Assembly: GCA_015698045.1 (NCBI GenBank)
Contig: BLAL01000324.1
Location: 1,228,501-1,292,500, forward strand
Direction of reading: 5' to 3'
Length of the DNA: 64,000 nt
Source: Rhizophagus clarus
Lineage: Eukaryota > Glomeromycota > Glomeromycetes > Glomerales > Glomeraceae
This document shows positions 45,403 through 54,825 of this stretch, one piece after another; the stretch's first letter is position 1, and every line of letters starts with the position of its first letter. The translations under genes were made by a program, and so were the position numbers. The notes beneath the pieces were generated by a model. The model was not told the DNA's origin and made no database searches. It was given only the letters and a program-made list of their open reading frames with translations.

Positions 45403-47360
45403 TTGTTATTTGATTTTTTATAAAAACTGAATTACATTAAAATTTTTATTAGATCTTGGAAGTGGATTAAGAAGACTAAGCTAAATAATGGTGAAAAGAG
45501 TATGTACTTTTGTAAATAAAACTCTTTTGATTCTATCCATCAATACATTAATTACTAGTATTCTCCCATTAGAAATCTACATTGTTTATCAACTTGAGAA
45601 CACTTTACTTTTAATTGTAACTTCATTTCTTGGAACTTGGATATTAATGTCAGAAGTAACTGAGATTTTTAATCTAGATCAATCACCAGGCTTAGTTAGT
45701 TTTGATCAACCTGTAATAAAGCTTAAAATATTTTTTAATATATTTGGTATTATAACAATTATTCCAATAACAATTGTTTTTATAGCAATACAAAAACATT
45801 CAAAAATTCTATATAGTTTATTTTATTTTATGAGTACTCTTGAAGTAGGAATTATAATTGCAAGATTATATATTTATTCCAGAGATTATTTCAATTTTAT
45901 GATAATAATTGAAGGAATTTCACAAGGAAAATATGGTAACTATTAAAAAGTTTTCTTGACTAATATTTTTTAAATAACTTTAAACTAATATTAATATTTT
46001 ATTATATTGTATAATAGATTTAACACATGTGCAGAATTATACAGGCAAACGTAATTAATAAATTTTATCTGACATTTTTTTTTAAGATATTTAAATATTT
46101 ACTAGATTAATTTAAATATATTCCAGAATTTTTATATTGCATTACTAATGATATTATATATAGAGAGAAATTTTTTATAGGTAAATATATTTTAATTAAA
46201 TTATTTATATATTTAAAATTAAATTATATATATTAATATTTATTTATATCTTTTTTTTTTTTTAGCTATACCCACATTATTTTTTTTAATAACTTTAAAT
46301 ATTAATACAATTTTATGTCAAAAATATCAGAAACATATCAAAAAAGGTAAGTAAAAAAAAAAATAAAATTAAATATTTTTTATTTATAATTTTTTTTACA
46401 TTAATATATTTATCTTATTTTTAGAAAATGAAAAGTTTCAAATAAAAGATTTTTTTAAAAAGAAAATTTTTAAAAAAATTTTAAAATTTTTAGAACCAGA
46501 TGAACAATATTCAAATATATTAGACTTTAAAGAATGGAAATTTACACCTAATTTAAGTTTATCAAAGATTATAACTATCGAAAATAATATGAATATTATT
46601 TTTAATACTAAAACAGATGTTATGATTCAAACAAATTATCCTTTATTTAAAAATACTATTACTTTAAATATGGGTAAAAACTATTGATATTAATTTTTTA
46701 CAATAATAATTATAATAATTATCATTCTTATTTATTTTTATCTTAAAAATATAATAATAGATACTATTCCCACTTCTTTTACTCAATCATTAACAGAATA
46801 TTGGTTTTATTATTATGAGATAACAGTATTATCAAATCCAAATATTGATAAAACAATAATTGCTATTGGTCTTACTCAAAAAAATCATTCAATTAACAGG
46901 TATATATATATTTTATATAAAAATTTAATTTAATAATAAATATTTAATTTTTTTTATTTTAAGATTACCAGGATGTGATATACATTCAATTGGATTTCAT
47001 TCAGATGAGGGAAAAATATTTCATAATGAAGGATATACTGGTTTAACATATGCTGAAAAATGGGGTGAAGTAAATGATGTAATAGGTTGTGGTTATTATT
47101 CAAATTTCCAAAAAGTTTTTTTTACAAAGAATGGTAAAAATTTAGGTACTATTCATATTGCTGAATTATCTTATTTATCTTATATTTGGTTTCCTACAAT
47201 TGGCTCTAATAGTATTTGTAATTTAAAAATTAATTTTGGTCAAGAAGAATTTATATATAAAGAAGCTAAAGGTATGAGTATTACTGGTATAATTTCTAAA
47301 GATTTATTAAATAGGGTAGAGGAATCTGAAAATATAAATATAGATTTTAATAATTCTTAA
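44776..47360 (+). CDS. Multi-pass membrane protein with C-terminal SPRY domain, ten exons
   Basis: Exons 44776-45088, 45181-45349, 45453-45499, 45573-45935, 46018-46050, 46127-46180, 46266-46346, 46425-46673, 46761-46899 and 46964-47360 join in phase to 614 residues with no stop. Four to six hydrophobic segments lie in the first 300 residues, for example LNFLFLFIIVSEIIFLVIY, LPFVFLVGLSAVF, PVVIILGMFQFTFIVFCILF and IFFNIFGIITIIPITIVFIA. The last ~150 residues form a SPRY domain: WFYYYEITVLSN, IAIGLTQKNHS, LPGCDIHSIGFHSDEGKIFH, WGEVNDVIGCGYY and VFFTKNGKNLGTI. SPRY domains bind peptides, for instance as RanBPM-type adaptors; here the domain would face the cytosol or lumen behind a membrane anchor. 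The start may be the Met at 44827. It begins 33 bp after the hAT end. Confidence 0.85.
45361..45402. repeat. (TTA)n microsatellite in an intron
   Basis: About 13 uninterrupted TTA/ATT triplets lie in the second intron of the SPRY gene, expanding it relative to the other introns. Confidence 0.95.
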
Positions 47361-47639
47361 AGATTTTTATAATTTTTTATATTTAATAAAAATAGATAAA
47401 AGTAAAAGAAAATATTTAAAAAAAAAACTATTTAACTATTTTTTTAATATTATAAGACTAAATAAATAAATTTTTTTGTTTTTTATAAAAAAAAAAAATA
47501 CTAAATTTGACTTAGCCACCTGAAAAAAAATTTATTTTGAAAAAAATTTAGCCAATTTCTAAAAGGTGATTGGTTTATTTAATAAATTTTTTGTTCAGAT
47601 CACTGAGTGAAAAAAAATTCTTTTTTTACGACTATGATT

Positions 47640-47940
47640 GGATAAAATCTAAATCATATGATCATTTCATTATTTTTTTTAATTAATTAATTAATTTTTT
47701 TTTTCTTTTTCGTAGTGTTACCAAACAAAAAATATGACTGGACTTTTGGAATTAAAGTAAAAGAGGATTAGGAAGGTGTTATTCAGTATTTTTTTATTTA
47801 ATTAAATTATTAATTTTTTTCTTTGTTGGAGTGTTGCCAGATGAAAAACATGACTAAACTTTTGAAATTAAAGTAAGGAAAGGCTGGAGGAGATATTATT
47901 ATTATTTTCTTTAAAAAACTTCCTACTTTTATTTTTTAAG
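47640..47940 (+). repeat. Two diverged, inverted copies of the 41-nt exon-like module
   Basis: At 47715-47770 and 47822-47880 the plus strand reads CTTTTTCGTAG, TGTTACCAAACAAAAAATAT.., GGACTTTTGGAATTAAAGTA and TGTTGCCAGATGAAAAACAT.., AACTTTTGAAATTAAAGTAA. These are the unit of the 59.9-61.8 kb array in opposite orientation, again with an acceptor-like start and GTAAAA/GTAAGG donor. They stand immediately left of the virus-like element. Confidence 0.7.
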
Positions 47941-47965
47941 GATGTTAGATGAAATATAAATAGTA

Positions 47966-48590
47966 AATAGGTACCATGTCGTCGATGCCGGGCTATGCCC
48001 AGCGGTGGCTAAAGCCCCTATACATCCCCCCTCCAGGGTAAAACCCTATCAGATCCCCTTCCAGTTAGCCTCCCAGCGCCTTTACGGTGCATCTCTAACA
48101 ATACCATGGATAAATACCATATCCCCTGGTACGACCTCCTATATATACTCCTCGTACCAACTTCGTACCAGTCCTCGTACCAGAAAACATATTAAATAAC
48201 CATCAAAATCACGAAATAAAGGCAAAATCATACACAATAATGGTTTGGTATAATGGTACGAAGACAATTTCCAAAAAATATTATCCAACTTCAGACACCA
48301 TATATATACCTATATATAACGCTTATAATATATAAAACTTTTTGGAAAAATCCCTTGAACCAATGTGCCAGATCCAAAAGTATCAATTTTACATTTCTAA
48401 AGCCTTCAGAACACCAATTTCCCTATTTTCCTGGTACAAAAAGTGGTCAGAATTTGGTACGATGAAAAATCCTGCTCTTTGTACCAAAATATTGGATATA
48501 TATAGCATCACTTATTGTACCAACTACCTATATATACCTACTCGTACCAAATCCCTATGCCTTCCAATAGCATACAAATATACCTGAAAA
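47966..48590. promoter_or_regulatory. GTACC-motif cluster at the left edge of the virus-like element
   Basis: GGTACC, CTGGTACGA, CTCGTACCAA, TTCGTACCAG, CTCGTACCAG, ATGGTACGAA, CTGGTACAAA, TTGGTACGAT, TTGTACCAAA, TTGTACCAAC and CTCGTACCAAA occur within 600 bp, about eleven copies of a TCGTACCA-like word in both orientations. The region has no convincing gene. A terminal region, replication origin or control site of the element is a guess. Confidence 0.45.
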
Positions 48591-48592
48591 AA

Positions 48593-48612
48593 AAAATCGT
48601 AATTAAACATAG
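48593..48612 (+). promoter_or_regulatory. Shared upstream motif, copy 1 (helicase gene)
   Basis: AAAAATCGTAATTAAACATA followed by GTCCATATATA lies about 70-85 bp before the helicase start. The same word with one change stands before the 2-Cys-adaptor-like gene. Candidate element-specific promoter. Confidence 0.45.
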
Positions 48613-48679
48613 TCCATATATAGGTATCAAAAAAAAAGAATAAATTAAACAAAACTTGTAGTAAAGTATCTAACTAACA

Positions 48680-51007
48680 ATGAGTAACCAAAGCCAATCA
48701 TACAAAGCGTCTCGTGATCAATTCTTCTTAGCCACACCTACTCGAGAATTTAGTAGCAAAACTCTTAGAAAGTACTTATATTCAGCTAAGTCTTTTCAAG
48801 AGCTTGCACCTGCTAAAGAGTATCTGATAAGTTACTTTGCACGTAGTGATATAGGTGTATATAAGTGGTTTCCAAAAAATCAAGTTTTCAAGCATTATTC
48901 TTAAAAAGTTGCTGAAGATTCTTTTATCCAAAGTGATACTGTACAATTCAAAGATAATGAAGGAAAGGTAGTTGATACATTTAATATTCAGGCTTGGTTC
49001 TTTAGAAATTCCCCATTCTTTATTTCTCAAGTAAACCAATTTTAGCCTAAAATATATCGTGATACAGATGGTGGATACTATATCAATGAATTTGCTGGCT
49101 TTCTTCATCCTAATCCACCTCCATTTCATGAATTTAATCAAGAAATTCGTAATCAGGTAAAGCTAATTATCAATCATATAGAAGAAGTGCTTTATTCATC
49201 AGATAAAAGGCAAGCTTACTATATGAAAAATCTGGTCATGCGTATTGCTATTGGTCAAAAGATGCAAAAAACAATGTTTCTATACTCAGGTCCAGGAACA
49301 GGTAAAACAATGCTTACATGGTTTCTTCGTAAAAGAGTTCTTGGCCCAAAAATTACTATGAAAACTGCAAATGAACGAATTATTACTGGGCAGTTTAATA
49401 AAGAGCTAGAAGGTAAGTGCTTATTAATTTTAGAAGAAATATCTAATTCCAAATCCACAGACTGGATTACTTTTGCAAATCGCCTTAAAGACTTTATAGA
49501 TAGTGACACTTTAATGATAGAAGAAAAGTATAGGACACCTTATCCTGTTACCAATATTACGAATCTAATCATTAACAGTAATAATAGCAAAACTATTCGG
49601 CTAGATAGAAATAACAGAAGATATTTCATTCCAGATATCTCAAAAAAGTACGTTAATAATGGTATTGGTATGGACCACTATTATGCTCCATTAGATTTGG
49701 CTATAAAAGATCCAGAAGTTGGTAAAGCCTTTTATTCCTATGCATTAGAATATGTAAAGCTTAACCCAGATTTTAATGAACGTAAGATCCCTATGACAAA
49801 AACTAAACTAATGATGATAAATAGAGATATCAATAAAGTTCACGAATTCATTAAAGAAAAATATATAATCCAGTATAGAGACCTAGATGAATCCTCATCT
49901 GTATTATATCACGATTTTAAAGCTTGGTTTGCTACATATGCCGGTTCTAATAAAAAGCCCCCTACTGTACAGGAATTTACTCGTGCAATAGGAGAGCTTG
50001 GAATAAAAGCTAAACAAAAGAGAGTTGGAGATCGAAAAGCTAGTAAAAGACTTCAATGGTATTCAGCTCCATATGCTGATCTTTATACCACATTCATGAA
50101 AAAGAATATGATAGACAAAGCTGAAAATATTGAAGTACTTGAAGGTTATAAAGAATCTGAAGTTCTTATAGAGATTCCACCTGAAAGACTTCCTAATTCT
50201 ATTTGTGAGCAGGAGAAAGTAATGGATACTCAGTCAGAACAAGAGGAGACAGAAGACTAACCCGTTACTTCAGAATTTGTTGAAAACCTAATAGATAACT
50301 TCATAACAGAACTAATTACTCTTATACCACCTTCGGCTAAGTCAGATCAAGAACCAGAGGTAGAGCAAGAACCAGAGCAAGATCCAGAGATAGAGCCAGA
50401 ACCATACGGAATACCTGGTCCTTCTATATCAGCTGAACCGTCTATACCACAAAAAATATCAAAGCCAGTTCAAAAAGTTGATCCATATCCCATGCCTAAA
50501 ATAAATACCACCAAATGTTGGGAATGAATAGATAGACATAAAAATGACTACATAAAGCCCTGGTACAAGAATTCTCATGATGATATGATAAATGAGCTAT
50601 ATTCTGTATCCCTAAAATGCTGGGCTAAATATATGGATGAAGAAGCTCAATATGACTGGAAATTACTCTTAGCCGAATTGGAGGAATTTGATAAGATTAT
50701 AAGTAGAGATAGTCTGTATCTTGTCCAATTTGGTGATGCCATAGATAAGCTAAAAGAATGAATCAAATACAATGATGAGGTGGATAGGCAAATATCATGC
50801 TGTGAACTTGCCGACTATCTAAGAAGATACAACGAGAATAAGGAAACTGTATTTGTAGAACCTCCTTCTGGCTATAAAGTTGCAAAATTACAACCACAGA
50901 TAATAGAATGCCATAGCACAATAAATGAACGTGAATGTATGGAGGCCAATGGTGAAGAATCAGATTATGATGAGGATGGTCTATATGATGAAATCGACCA
51001 ATTTTAA
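48680..51007 (+). pseudogene. D5-like superfamily 3 helicase (primase-helicase type), five in-frame stops
   Basis: One reading frame of 775 codons is interrupted only by stops at 48902 (TAA), 49043 (TAG), 50258 (TAA), 50525 (TGA) and 50759 (TGA), with no frameshift. The intact core (49187-50260) has Walker A GPGTGKT (about residue 204 of the full frame), Walker B LLILEEIS (about 247), the SF3 motif C-like LIINSNN (about 296) and the RNNRRYFIPDIS region, as in the pox D5/DUF5906-type helicases of large DNA viruses and virophages. These unwind replicating DNA as hexamers. The C-terminal part is acidic and Pro/Glu-rich (EPEVEQEPEQDPEIEPEP). No primase motif was found in the N-terminal 160 codons. 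Same strand as the polymerase 77 bp downstream. Confidence 0.7.
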
Positions 51008-51083
51008 GAATTAGTTATTTTATTTTTTTTCAAATATAGTAACGAAAATTAACAATTGAATAAAAACTATATATTACAAAGAA

Positions 51084-52925
51084 ATGTTATCAAGACTAGT
51101 TCGTCATTTACCAAATAGGCCAGACATCATAGAAGTTAAGTATAGTGGCCGTTCATTCTCTAGAGGAGGTATTGCAAACCTCGATCAAAAACTTAAAGCC
51201 CGATATCCAGGCAAACAGTTTCAAATCCTACTTCCTTATGAGAACTGGAAGCCTGGTCAATGGACTACAAATGGAAAAGACGCAAACCTTTTCTCTCTAC
51301 TTGATCACTATGATGCGAGTCAATTGCCTGACAATATAGGTGATCCAGAGCGATTTGATAACTTTATCATTTATATGAGGGATTCACCAGCAGTATCAGG
51401 TGGATGTGGTGATACAAATGATTGTTTTTATCAGTGCTTAAAAATGGCTTATGGTTCTTATTCGAATATGCCTCAAAGTATTGAAAAGCCTGAATACATT
51501 AAGACTATTTCAAATATAGCACGAGATGATCCTATTCCAATTGCCTGTATTGAAAAAATAGAACGATTAGCTCGAAGTATTGCCATCAATGTAGTGGGTG
51601 ATCATACCTATATCTCTAAGAGTCCAGCACAAAGAAGAATAACCCTTACTCTCACTAATGGACATTATTCCCTCACTCTTAATCCGGATAGAAAACATCA
51701 CAGCTTTGAATGTAAAAGGCCAAAGAAGCCTATAACTTATCAGGAGAATGAAGTAAAAGATACTGTTCTTTTATATAATGGAAAGGAGATCCAATCAATT
51801 ACCGCATCCCAGCAGTTTCAAAAACTTAAGTTTAGCAAAAACTACTCCTTCGTTCCAGCTAAACGTCAAGAATCATTGGAAAAGGCATATATCAGAATTA
51901 ATGCTGAACGAGATGTCTTTTTACAGGAAACGAAAAAGCTAGGCATCCCAATTGATATATCATTTCTTGATTGGAATATAAAAAAAACGGCTTTATGGTT
52001 ATTCGAAAAATTAAGTGTGGGTATTCCTGCTAATGAACCCCTTGATGTACTTGAGGCACAATGGATAAGTAAAGCAATGATGGGAGGAATTATCTGGGCA
52101 CAAAATAACTGGAAAGGATATGGAAGGAGTTATGATGATACAAGTCTTTATCTTAGTATTCAGCAGTCAGCTTTAAACTTTCCTATCAGTAAAGGTAAGT
52201 TTCAGATTTTAAAAGACTTTACTAACCATCGAGGATATAGCCATTTTGGAATATTTCGTGCAAGTATTGAAAAGAAAGATACTCCATTATTTCGATATAA
52301 TTATCATAATATATACACTCATATTGATCTTATACGTGCCAAAGCTCTTGGCCTTCAAGTTACATTAATTCAGGATGGAGCTTCTAATGCTCTTATTTAT
52401 GAAAAAGAAACTCGAATTCAAGGCAGTGTAATCTTTAAAGAGTATGTAGACTTTCTCTTTAAAATTAAGAATCAAGGTGGTATAGCTGGCCAAGTAGCTA
52501 AAAGAATTCTTAATACACTATGGGGTGCACTTTGCCAAAGAAAGAAAACATACAAGACTCTTACAACATCGAGTAAGTCTTTTGACTTTCCAGATGGTGA
52601 GGTATTAGACTCCATTGTACCAATAGGAGAAGAGCAGTGGAGATTCCAGTTCACGAATCCAGGTAATCCCTTTAAAGGTGAATACCCTAGAATTGCTCCA
52701 TTCCTTCTAGCACATGGTCGAAAGTTTATTTCTGAAATGGTACAACCCTATATGGATAAAGTCAGACGTATTCATACTGATAGGTTCATTCTAGAAGAAG
52801 ACGTTAACTCTTCTCCTCTTATAGCCTGTGTTAAAGATGCATTTAAGACTCTAAAAGCTCTAAAATTTGAAAAAGAAGGAGAGTGTCGTGTAAAAAATGC
52901 CAACCAAGTGGTATGGACCGTATAA
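51084..52925 (+). CDS. Protein-primed family B DNA polymerase (Polinton/virophage-like)
   Basis: An uninterrupted 613-codon frame. Motif A is YDDTSLYLS (residues 350-358, usual D-x-x-SLYP), motif B AKRILNTLWGALC (472-484, usual K-x3-NS-x-YG) and motif C RRIHTDRFIL (HTD at 564-566, usual DTD); order and spacing fit a B-family palm. The N-terminal region has GGCGDTNDCFYQCL (about 112-125), a Cys/Asn/Asp motif I associate with protein-primed polymerases of Maverick-like elements. At 613 residues it is shorter than most (often above 800), so the exonuclease domain may be reduced or the N-terminus lost. The Leu in SLYLS, where Pro is usual, and HTD for DTD may affect activity. It would copy linear element DNA from a terminal protein. 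The upstream spacer is 76 bp, AT-rich. Confidence 0.75.
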   Translation: MLSRLVRHLPNRPDIIEVKYSGRSFSRGGIANLDQKLKARYPGKQFQILLPYENWKPGQWTTNGKDANLFSLLDHYDASQLPDNIGDPERFDNFIIYMRDSPAVSGGCGDTNDCFYQCLKMAYGSYSNMPQSIEKPEYIKTISNIARDDPIPIACIEKIERLARSIAINVVGDHTYISKSPAQRRITLTLTNGHYSLTLNPDRKHHSFECKRPKKPITYQENEVKDTVLLYNGKEIQSITASQQFQKLKFSKNYSFVPAKRQESLEKAYIRINAERDVFLQETKKLGIPIDISFLDWNIKKTALWLFEKLSVGIPANEPLDVLEAQWISKAMMGGIIWAQNNWKGYGRSYDDTSLYLSIQQSALNFPISKGKFQILKDFTNHRGYSHFGIFRASIEKKDTPLFRYNYHNIYTHIDLIRAKALGLQVTLIQDGASNALIYEKETRIQGSVIFKEYVDFLFKIKNQGGIAGQVAKRILNTLWGALCQRKKTYKTLTTSSKSFDFPDGEVLDSIVPIGEEQWRFQFTNPGNPFKGEYPRIAPFLLAHGRKFISEMVQPYMDKVRRIHTDRFILEEDVNSSPLIACVKDAFKTLKALKFEKEGECRVKNANQVVWTV

Positions 52926-52961
52926 TTAAATATTTTTTTTCTTAGATGTAGAAGTACAAAG

Positions 52962-53396
52962 ATGGAACACGACGACTCATTCACATTCACAAATAAGCAT
53001 CCTAGTTTTATCGAGCCAGAAATGTATCTGGCCGAAATTATAAAAGCTTTAAAAGGTGTCATATTAGCAGGTTTACAAGATGGATACGGTAAAGAAAGTT
53101 ATCTTATAAAGAATCACGTAAACTATATTAAGAAAATAGAATCTGCTAACAATCCAGAAGGCTATATTCGTTATACAGCTAAGAAATTATTGCCAAATGA
53201 AGAATCGTATTATGAGAAGACTGCAAAGATTCGAGCAAAGTATCCATTTAATCCAGATCTTGCTTTTAGAATTATAAAGGTTTATGATTTATATAAACAT
53301 ATTCCTAAGAAAACTAAAGAAGCACCACCTAGACGTAAGCTTACTGAAAATGAAGCTGAAGACGTCTTAAATGAACTTCTTGGTAATAAGTTATAA
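52962..53396 (+). CDS. 144-residue protein of the virus-like element, unknown
   Basis: Starts MEHDDSFTFTNKHPSFIEPE, 36 bp after the polymerase stop. Mostly helical, lysine-rich at the C-terminus (HIPKKTKEAPPRRKLTENEA). No Cys pairs, membrane segment or signal peptide. I do not recognise it; position suggests a replication accessory or terminal protein, but nothing in the sequence proves this. Confidence 0.6.
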   Translation: MEHDDSFTFTNKHPSFIEPEMYLAEIIKALKGVILAGLQDGYGKESYLIKNHVNYIKKIESANNPEGYIRYTAKKLLPNEESYYEKTAKIRAKYPFNPDLAFRIIKVYDLYKHIPKKTKEAPPRRKLTENEAEDVLNELLGNKL

Positions 53397-53422
53397 ATTT
53401 ATTATTAAAAATTTTATGCAAA

Positions 53423-53558
53423 GGCTGATGATGAAGTAACTTTATCACTAGGCATTTTTCATTTTTTGCATAAAAGGCTGATGACGAAGTAACTTTGTCA
53501 CTAGGCATTATTAAAAATTTTATGCAAAGGCTGATGACGAAGTAACTTTGTCACTAGG
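53423..53558. repeat. Three intergenic copies of a GAAGTAACTTTGTCACT hairpin unit
   Basis: GGCTGATGACGAAGTAACTT followed by TGTCACTAGG occurs at 53423, 53477 and 53529 (steps 54 and 52). AGTAAC..GTCACT can pair weakly, and TTTTATGCAAA precedes each copy. It lies between the 144-residue gene and the 2-Cys-adaptor-like gene; a transcription end or a regulatory block is possible. Confidence 0.75.
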
Positions 53559-53576
53559 TATTAATCATTTTTAGAA

Positions 53577-53600
53577 AAAATCGTAATTGAACATAGCCTA
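53577..53600 (+). promoter_or_regulatory. Shared upstream motif, copy 2 (2-Cys-adaptor-like gene)
   Basis: AAAAATCGTAATTGAACATA followed by GCCTATACTAATG lies 25-50 bp before the start at 53624. It matches copy 1 at 48593 in 19 of 20 bases and extends in similar sequence (G.CCATATA against GCCTATACT). Confidence 0.5.
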
Positions 53601-53623
53601 TACTAATGTAACAATAAAAAAGG

Positions 53624-54208
53624 ATGAGTGCTAATAGATATACCATTAATCCATTAACTGGCAGAACAATTCGTGTTGGTGGTTTGACTTTTAATCAGCT
53701 GGTTTTAGAAGCATATGATTATCTTGATAGTGGATTGGTTCGAAGAGCAACTGCACCTCCACTTCCTTCTGTAAGGGAAAGCTATCTCAATGTAGATACT
53801 GGACGTATGGTTCAATTTGGAACTAGAACGTATTATTATTTAATTCAAAGGGCTGGGTATGAAATAATAGAAGATTACTATCTTGTTCCCCCAAGATATG
53901 CAGAAATCGCGCAGTCTAATCCATCTTTATTGTATATTCAAGATACTGAGGTTAGATTAAATACCTTGGAAACTGCATTTAATATAACCGTCCATCATGC
54001 TAGATGGGAATGACGTAATTCAAGTTATAGGCGAGGGATTGAAGAAGCACGTCAATTTACTAGGCAAAGAGAACGAGAAGCACAACGAGAGGAACAATCA
54101 AGAAGGCTTGCCGAACTTAATATTGCCTTATGCAGGGAGTGCCAAATGCCTGTAAACCTTAACGAATTACCTGAAAGCGGTCTTTGTGAAGACTATAGTA
54201 AAGAATAA
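53624..54208 (+). pseudogene. 2-Cys-adaptor-like repeat protein with C-terminal zinc-finger-like tail
   Basis: Two similar repeats are visible: TINPLTGRTIRVGGLTFNQL (about residue 8) and LNVDTGRMVQFGTRTYYYLI (about residue 55). NPxTGRxI-x-x-GG-x-x-(Y/F)xxL is the pattern of the 2-cysteine adaptor domain of large DNA viruses, though the cysteines themselves are missing here. A TGA at 54011 interrupts the frame, which then continues to 54208 with an Arg/Glu-rich helix and CREC...C near the end. Its role in the particle or the host is unknown. Confidence 0.5.
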
Positions 54209-54264
54209 ATATAAAAACAGGTAATTAAATAATTTCATTTTTTATGTAGATAATTCTGAAAAAA

Positions 54265-54825
54265 ATGGTTGAGCAAATTAGAAAATACTGCCCAGTTTGT
54301 GGACTTGTATTGGCCAAGCCAAGAAGAGGCTTATCTACTATCGAATTCAGACGAACTGTACAAAGATGTACCGATATAGATAGCTTACATGAAAATATAT
54401 ATAAGCTAATCAAAATATATAGATCGGTCTCTCTAGATGATGAACTTACTTTTACCTTTACTCGAGACTATGAGGAACAGTTAAATAGTATTGAACCAGA
54501 TGTTGAATCGATCAAGATTTGGCTACTCAAACGAATTAATGAGCTAAATAGGGATGTAGGAGAAAAAGCTTTATATCGATTTTTATTTGATTTATATGTA
54601 GTAGAAGGGATAAATGAACCCTTCGCCATATTTTATGGTATGTATTGTATTGTAATAGATAATCCCTTAAGCAAAAACTTTGTTTCTCGTGCATTGAAGG
54701 CCTTTGGCATAGTAACAAAAATGTCAAGAATGGTAATAGATGGTAAGGAAAAAAGTACTATAACTATAAATGTGATTAGAGAAGAGTTACTTGAGTTTTT
54801 TAGAAAGAATGGAATAGACTATTAA
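54265..54825 (+). CDS. 186-residue zinc-binding protein of the virus-like element
   Basis: Intact frame beginning MVEQIRKYCPVCGLVLAKPR. CPVCG at residues 9-13 is half of a zinc ribbon, with another Cys at about 35 (VQRCTDID); the rest is helical (LLKRINELNRDVGEKALYRF). The end overlaps by 26 bp, tail to tail, with the ATPase gene on the other strand. A transcription or packaging role can only be guessed. Confidence 0.6.
   Translation: MVEQIRKYCPVCGLVLAKPRRGLSTIEFRRTVQRCTDIDSLHENIYKLIKIYRSVSLDDELTFTFTRDYEEQLNSIEPDVESIKIWLLKRINELNRDVGEKALYRFLFDLYVVEGINEPFAIFYGMYCIVIDNPLSKNFVSRALKAFGIVTKMSRMVIDGKEKSTITINVIREELLEFFRKNGIDY

Noticed and set aside
48005-48587. Small plus-strand ORFs in the GTACC cluster
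   Set aside because: Overlapping short frames without codon bias or shared domains; the motif cluster explains the composition.
48680-54208. Alternative genetic code or stop read-through in the virus-like element
   Set aside because: TAA, TAG and TGA all occur in frame, a frameshift is also present in the ATPase gene, and intact ORFs use normal stops; decay is simpler.
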